From NCBI GenBank assembly GCA_022036555.1, contig CM039126.1:29600025-29664024 (forward strand): a stretch of 64,000 nucleotides of DNA. Direction: 5' to 3'. The position numbers and the translations under genes were made by a program. Positions within the stretch are counted from its first letter, which is position 1. Every line of letters begins with the position of its first letter. This document shows positions 57,302 to 64,000 of the stretch, one piece after another. The notes beneath the pieces were generated by a model. It was not told the origin of the DNA, searched no databases, and saw only the letters and a list, made by a program, of their open reading frames with translations. Source of the DNA: Microstegium vimineum (taxonomy: Eukaryota > Streptophyta > Magnoliopsida > Poales > Poaceae).

Positions 57302-60300
57302 TTCAAAACAAGTTCAAAGTTTAATTTCCAAAACCAATAAATCATTTATAAAGTATTTCAAAGTTTATTCCATTTCAAAAGGATTTGAATTTGGTTTCCA
57401 AATGAATTTGCAAAATAAAAAGAAAATGTTTTCTTTTATCTCTCTCCCTCTCTTGCTTTCTAGCCCAGCTCAGAAACCAACCCACCCTCACCCGCACTCC
57501 TCTCTCACCCCCACGGCCTAGCAGCTTCGCCCGAAGATAGCCGCCAACCCAGCTCCCCACTCCATTCCCTTCTCCATCGCATGGGCTTCTCTTCGAGCCT
57601 AGCTCGCACGCTCCTCATCCCAACCGCGCAGCAGCTGGCCAAACTGGCCACTCCCCCTCTCCTTCCTCCCTTTCTCCCACTGCCAACCCGGCCCCTCACG
57701 CCAGCGCCTTCTCTTCTCCTACCTCTCACCAGCAACATACCTCCCTGTCCCTATTCTCCATTAATGGCGAACCCGAGCTCCACCCGAGCCCCCTCCTTCA
57801 CTCTCCCATTTACCCCAGTACATAACTACACTCCTTCACTCCCTCTATTCATTCTCCCCTCTTCAACTGCCAGATTTAAGGCTCTAATGGCCATAACCGC
57901 CAGCCCCATTGTCACGGCCTCCGAGCTCCACCTCACCTGGCCTCTCTCTCCCTCCCGACCCTATAAAAGGAGTCCCAAGGCATCGCGCACGCTCGTTGAT
58001 CCTCCCTCACCCCTCCTCGCACCTTCCTCTCCCCACCAGCACCAATGTCGCCATCATCGAGCTCCATCGAAAGCCGCCACCGCCATGAAAGGCCCCAAAG
58101 CTCCTCAGTGTTACGCTAGCCCTCTTCCGCCCTCGAGGTAAGTTCCAGGAACCCCCATGAGCCATCTCCCTGGCTCAATTTCGCTACGTGTTGCTCACAC
58201 CATCCCGTCGACGTTCACAGGGATACCGCCATCCTCCTTTGCCTGTGGCCGATCACCACTGTGCTCCCCTAGTCCTCTTCGTTGCCCTGGGTGAGATCTC
58301 CATCCATCCCTCTCCCTCCTCGTGCTTTTTATTCGGTTTCTGGTGGTCGGAAACGCCGGATTGACGTTCGTCGATGAGGTCCTCATCACCGACGATGGAA
58401 ACACCATGCCGGACTCCCTATTCTCTGGCCGAACGCGCCGCCCCCTCCCTCATTCTAATCAGATCCATCCATCCGCAATCCAACGGCCCACAGAGCTCCA
58501 TACCCCTTCGTCCGGCCCTTTTGCAAAAGAACCCCTCCAATTTTTAATGCATCAACCCGCCGTCCTTCGGCGTACTCCCTAAAGGCGTTTTCAATTCTGG
58601 AAAACGAATTCCCTTATGGTTTCGTTTTTATTTGAAATAAAATGATAAATTCATATTTACAAATCTGCCATCCAAATTCAAATGCTTATAACTTCTTCGT
58701 TTTAACTCCGTTTTGATCCAAACAAATTGCGTTAGATTTGTAAAATCATAAACTATAGTTTAGGATCCTTTAATACTATGTTAATAGCCCTATAATTTCA
58801 TGGCTAATATTTAACTTGATTAAATACTATGTAATTCTCTTTATAAATAAAATGTAAATAGTTCTACTTTAGTTTTCAAATACAAATATAAGTTTGACTT
58901 AATCCAACTTAGGTATTTCTATGAAATACCTTATTCATCCTTTTTCATATCTAAAACCAACAAAGCTCTTAGTTCTCTTTTCAAAAGCTAATCTTCTGTT
59001 AGTCGTATCTTGCAAACCGTAGCTCCGTTTTATGTGGTTTTTGTGCTCACAAGTTCGTAGCAACGAGTAGAATACGTTAGTTACCTTTATAGTATGCTTT
59101 TGTAAAATTTGGTTTACTGTTTTTGAGTTCTTTTGAGATGCTTCTGACGTTAGATGTGGAGCTTTGCAAGGCTGTTTCAAAGGGAAAGTTGGAAAGTTTG
59201 AGCAAGCATATGGATGGCAGGTATAGCATGGGACTCTCCTTGATACCTATATACTATAATGTCACTTAATTCATATGCATGTGTATACCTTGTTACCCTA
59301 AGGATTCCCTAGATATTTGTTATCATGTACCTTGTCACCTTGTGGGTTGCATATGGGTAGCTTGTGTTAGTGCTCATAAAGAATAACCATGATCGTGAAA
59401 CTTGATTAATGATATATGCAATGATGATAAAATATGACTTTTTAGAAACGTGGACTATAGGTGGAACATTAGGGATATCTCAGGAATCTGATAACCTAGG
59501 AAAATAGTGCTACCATAAGCTATATGGCCCTAGCTTGACTCAGTATTAGACTTCTACTAGTTTGTGGCAGCTTACCTGAAAGGGCACAAGAGGGGCTGTG
59601 GGGATATTGGACTTGCTCTGCCGCGAAGGTGCACAGTTTTTGGGATGTGACCTCCGGGAGGGGAGTTGCTATATCACAATGAGGAAACTTGTAGCGGGTT
59701 GCTCTCTATTAGTGGAACCTATCAAAGGTCTCGTAGTGAACCCTGCCGACCTACCTTGGAAGTGGGTTAAGAGACTAGCTACCTCGGGCGAAAGGGCAAT
59801 TCAAGAATTGTGGGTAAAGATGTATAACCTCTGCAGAGTGTAAAACTATCATGATAGCCGTGCTCACGGTTATAAGCGGCTTGGGCTCATTACTATGTGA
59901 TTTTCTTATGTCATAGTTCATCAGCGGTTATTAATCATGTGTTATTGTGATTTATTTGTATAAGAATTATATCTTGTTCACTTGATCATGTGGTTATTGG
60001 GCTTATGATAAACTTGATGCTACTCAGTTGCTAAAACTATGACTTGATGCTAAAGGATAGACACGGGTTATTGGGCTTATGATAAACTTGATGCTACCAG
60101 TGTCTATCCTTTTTGAGCCTCATAAACCCCATAGTTATACTTGCTGAGCATGGTGAGCTGACGCTTGTTGTCATCACCTTTATATGAAAATACCGGATGG
60201 GTACCAGATGGTGGTGCAAGTGATGCGTTACCAAAGGAGTACTAGGCGAGTGTGCCCCTAGTCAACTGTCCCTGTGGAGTATGGAGACCCGAAGATAGGA

Positions 60301-60478
60301 GATATAGAATAGCTTCTACGATGCTTTGTTATAAATGTAAGTCTTGTTGTAACTATGTTTCGATATATAATAAAGCACTGTCTTTGATAATCTCCATATT
60401 TGTATATATGTGTCGTGTGGACATCCTGGGCACACATATACATAGCATTCGGTATTCTTTGGAAAACAGGGTGCTACA
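57302..60478 (+). repeat. Element J 5' LTR, 5'-truncated
   Basis: Matches 61130 onward in the 3' LTR and about 24100-27497 in D, and ends GGGTGCTACA. TATAAAA at 57962-57968. It contains a local duplication near 60000-60100 (TATTGGGCTTATGATAAACT twice) and the recurring LTR ORF at 59598-59843. Confidence 0.9.
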
Positions 60479-60841
60479 AATTGGTATCAAAGCAATGTTG
60501 ACTATAGGGCGCTCAACCTATTTAGAAATGGTTGTTTTTACAAACATATATATTTTGATAAAAACTTACTTGCCTTTCTCCTCCTTGATGTTTGCAAAAC
60601 CAAAACATTTTACCGAAAGCCTTCTTAACCAAAGCCCTTTTATAGGAAGTCTATACTCGAGCGCTTTTACGTTAGTAACGATGCTTAGGAGAGTGATAGT
60701 GTGTTCATAAGAACCCTATCATGTTAGTGTGCTCTAGCATAGTTGAATGTTTTGTTATTGTGCATATGTGTGTTTTGACTCTTTCTAATGAGTGTAGCTT
60801 CAGCGAATCTCGAGATGAGATTCCTGTTAAGGGGGGTAGTT
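60479..60841 (+). other. Element J internal region (363 bp) with PBS and PPT
   Basis: PBS TGGTATCAAAGC at 60482-60493, near the initiator tRNA-Met complement TGGTATCAGAGC. Then about 300 bp without an ORF. At 60800-60841 comes GCGAATCTCGAGATGAGAT, then AAGGGGGGTAG (PPT, 60829-60839), wording typical of the end of pol and PPT in Tekay/Del chromoviruses. Gag, protease, RT, RNase H and integrase are all gone. Confidence 0.85.
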
Positions 60842-63825
60842 TGTCACACCCCAAAATTTTTATTTTGGGTTGTGAATAGAAAACACTAAATAAAATAAAA
60901 GGATTTATGATTTTCTAAAAATGATAAGATTTAATTAGGTTTTTAGTAATTAAAAGTGTGCAAAATATGAATTTCAAAATTGTTTTCAATAATATGTATG
61001 GGGTGTTGCATTCATGCCTTTGCATTTAATTTATTGAGTGAAAATAATTTGTTAAAGCTCGGTTTATGTTCCAATCGATTTTGATCTATTTATAAAATAA
61101 ATAGAGTTTTAAAAGTTTTTCTTAAAAACAAGTTGAAAGTTTAATTTCCAAAACCAATAAATGATTTATTAAGTATTTCAAAGTTTATTCCATTTCAAAA
61201 GGATTTGAATTTGGTTTTCAAATGAATTTGCAAAATAAAAAGAAAAGGTTTTCTTTTATCTCTCTCTCTCCCTCTCTTGCTTTCTGGCCCAGCTCAGGAA
61301 CCAACCCACCCTCATCCACACTCCTCTCTCACCCCCTTCCCAGCACCTCGGCCCGAAGACAGCCGCCAACCCATCTCCCCACTCCATTCCCTTCTCCTCC
61401 GCATGGGCTTCTCCTCTGGCCTAGCTCGTGCGCTCCTCGGCCAAACCGCGCAGCAGCTAGCCCAACGGGCCGCTCCCCCTCTCCTTTCTCCCTTTCTCCC
61501 ACTGCCAACCCGGCCCCGCGCGTCAGCGCCTTCTCTTCTCCTACCTCTCACAAGCAACCTCCCTCCCTCTCTCTGTTCTCCATTAATGGCGAACCCGAGC
61601 TCCACCCGAGCCCCCTCCTTCACTTTCCCATTTAACCGAGTCCATAACTATACTCCTTAACTACCTCTATTCATTCTCCCCTCTTCAACTGCCAGATTTA
61701 AGGCTCTAATGGCCATAACCGCCGGCCCCATCCTCACCGCCTCCGAGCTTCACCTCGCCCGGCCTCTCTCTCCCTCCCCGACCCTATAAAAGGAGTCCGC
61801 CGGCATTGCGCACGCTCGCTGATCCTCCCCCACCCCTCCTCGCACCTTCCTCTCCCCACCGGCACCCAACGCCGCCATCACCGAGCTCCACCGAAAGCCG
61901 CCACCGCCATGAAAAGCCCCAAGGCTCCTCGGTGTTATGCTAGCCCTCTTCCGCCCTCAAGGCAAGTTCTAGGAACCCCGTGAGCCATCTCCCTTGCTCA
62001 ATTTCGCTCCGGGTGGCTCACATCGTCCCATCGATGTTCATAGGGATACCGCCATCCGCCTCTGCCCGTGGCCGATCACCACCATGCTCCCCGAGTCCTC
62101 TTTGTTTCCTTGGGTGAGATCTCCATCCATCCCTCTCCCTCCTCGTGCTTTTTATTCATTTTTCTGGTGGTTGGAAACGCCAGATTGATGTTCGCCATCG
62201 AGGTCCTCGTCGCTGTCGACGGAAACGCAGTGCCAGACTCCCTGTTCTTCGGCCGAACCCGTCACACCCTCCCCTCATTCTAATCAGATCCATCCATCCG
62301 CAATCCAACAGCCCACAGAGATCCATACCCCTTCGTCCGGCCCTTTTGCAAAAAAAACCTCCACTTTTTAATGCATCAACCCGGCATCCTTCGGCATACT
62401 CCCTAAAGGAATTTTCCATTCTGGAAATTGTATTCCCTTACGGTTTTGTTTTTATTTGAAATAAAATGATAAATTCATATTTACAGATCTGCCATCCAAA
62501 TTCAAATGCTTATAACTTCTGCGTTTTAACTCCGTTTTGATCCAAACAAATTGCGTTACATTTGTAAAATCATAAACTACAGTTTTGGATCCTTTTATAC
62601 TATGTTAATAGCTCCGTAATTTCATGGTTAATTCTTAACTTGATTAAATACTATGTAATTTTCTTTATAAATAAAATGTAAATAGTTCTACTTTAGTTTT
62701 AAAATACAAATATAAGTTTGACTTAATCCAACTTAGGTATTTCTATGAAATACCTTATTCATCCTTTTTCATATCTAAAACCAACAAAGCTCTTAGTTCT
62801 CTTTTCAAAAGCTAATCTTCCATTAGTCGTATCTTGCAAACCGTAGCTCTGTTTTATGTGGTTTTTGCGCTCACAAGTTCGTAGCAACGAGTAGAATATG
62901 TTAGTTACCTATAGTATGCTTTTGTAATATTTGGTGTACTGTTTTTGGGTTCTTTTGTGATGCTTGTGACGTTAGATGTGGAGCTTTGCAAGGCTGTTTC
63001 AAAGGGAAAGTTGGAAAGATTGAGCAAGCATATGGAAAGCAGGTATAGCATGGGACTCTCCTTGATACCTATATACTATAATGTCACTTAATTCATATGC
63101 ATGTGTCTAGATTGTTACCCTAAGGATCCCTATATATTTGTTATCATGTACCTTGTCACCTTATGGGTTGCATATCGGTTGCTGGTGTTAGTGCTCATAA
63201 AGAATAACCATGATTGTGGAACTTGATTAATGATACACATGGACTATAAGTGGAACATCAGGAACTTACACCTGTGTTCTCACTCATAGGGATATCTCGG
63301 TAATCCGATAACTCAGGAAAACAGTGCTACCATATGCTAGATGGCTCTGGCTTGACTCAGTATTAGACTTCTACTAGTTTGTGGCAGCTTACCCGAAAGG
63401 GCACAAGAGGGGCTGTGGCGATATGGGACTTGCTCTGCCGCGGAGGTGCACAGTTTTTGGGATGTGACCTCCGGGAGGGGAGTTGCTATATCACAATGAC
63501 GAAACTTGTAGCGGGTTGCTACCTATTAGTGGAACCTATGAAAGTTCTCATAGTGAACCCTGCCGACCTACCATGGAAGTGGGTTAAGAGACTAGCTACC
63601 TTGGGCGAAAGGGCAATTCACGACTTGTGGGTAGAGATGTACGACCTCTGCAGAGTGTAAAACTGTCATGATAGCCGTGCTCACGGTTATAAGCGGCTTG
63701 GGCTCATTACCATGTGATGTTCTTATGTCATAGTTCATCAGCTGTTATTAATCATGTGTTATTGTTATTTGTTCATATAAGCATTATATCTTGTTCACTT
63801 TATCATGTGGTTATTGGGCTTATGA
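60842..63825 (+). repeat. Element J 3' LTR, 3'-truncated
   Basis: Starts TGTCACACCCC at 60842 as in D. TATAAAA at 61785-61791. Similarity to the other copies stops after GGGCTTATGATA near 63825, about 560 bp before the expected end. A segment present in the other copies (about 59416-59452) is also missing near 63232. It carries the recurring LTR ORF at 63379-63660. Confidence 0.9.
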
Positions 63826-64000
63826 TACACCATATCAGCGACTTAAAAGTACCATTTGAGGAACACTAGTTTTCTTTTACGAAACATTACAAAACCTCCG
63901 GTATGAAACTTGTGAAGAATAAGAAAAATAGTGCTCAAATCAAGTTGTTCTATCTCTCAACCGCGCAAGACAAAGGATAAAGTCATAAGCCCCATGGAGG
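63826..64000. other. Unidentified sequence at right edge
   Basis: 175 bp that do not match the other Tekay-like LTR copies. No ORF or motif is recognised. It is probably the start of another inserted or joined repeat. Confidence 0.4.

Larger units (their letters stand above)
57302..63825 (+). mobile_element. Element J: Tekay/Del-like element with deleted internal region
   Basis: Two LTRs homologous to solo LTR D are separated by only 363 bp (60479-60841). The 5' LTR lacks about its first 290 bp at the junction with copia G, and the 3' LTR is cut at about 63825, so no target duplication can be checked. PBS and PPT are both present, so it could still be copied in trans if transcribed. Confidence 0.85.

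Noticed and set aside
1..64000. CRISPR arrays, operons, tRNA or rRNA genes, host protein-coding genes
   Set aside because: None seen. All recognisable coding sequence belongs to transposable elements of plant type.

Overview
This is repeat-dominated plant nuclear DNA, almost certainly from a grass (Poaceae). Ty3/gypsy elements of the Tat and Athila lineages, Tekay/Del-type long LTRs, Sirevirus-type Ty1/copia elements and a CACTA (En/Spm) transposon are packed inside one another. I see no host gene, rRNA, tRNA gene or CRISPR, and nothing bacterial. Letters A-J below are my own labels, not family names.

Layout. (1) Element C is a minus-strand Athila-like gypsy element. Its 5' LTR is at 37024-38735 and it runs leftward off the window at base 1. 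It carries gag, protease and an Athila ORF-1-like gene but no reverse transcriptase or integrase. It is cut by E (1420-6057, a minus-strand Tekay-like solo LTR) and by A (9165-35512). (2) Element A is a plus-strand, gag-protease-only element with a 5-bp target duplication carrying one mismatch. A is itself cut three times: by B (9382-19296, a Tat-type gypsy in its 5' LTR), by D (23815-27497, a solo LTR with perfect GCGAC duplication in its 3' noncoding region), and by a CACTA transposon (27621-35074, CCA duplication) in its 3' LTR. (3) C appears to lie inside the RT gene of H (38736-42640, plus-strand Sirevirus-like copia), whose 5' half is off the left edge. (4) G (42832-57301, minus-strand Sirevirus-like copia) faces H tail to tail across a 191-bp spacer, so the two form inverted arms of about 3.9 kb. 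(5) F (46777-55226) is a structurally complete minus-strand Athila-like element with perfect ATAGG duplication, inserted in G's RT gene. It has gag and two successive retropepsin domains and no RT or integrase. (6) J (57302-63825) has two Tekay-like LTRs separated by only 363 bp that still hold a PBS and a PPT.

Order of events read from the nesting: H, then C into H; A and E into C; B, D and the CACTA into A; and separately F into G. Every long ORF belongs to a transposable element and most are broken by stops, frameshifts or deletions.

Points worth a second look: the tandem proteases in F; arrays of spare polypurine-tract motifs in gypsy elements A, C and F as well as in the Sireviruses H and G; the identical PBS of non-autonomous A and pol-bearing B; the long inverted repeat of H and G; an SR/RD-rich triple repeat inside A's gag; a 19-bp inverted repeat in B; and clusters of short CpG-containing palindromes in several LTRs. 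Domain calls are made by eye from conserved motifs; no database search was run.
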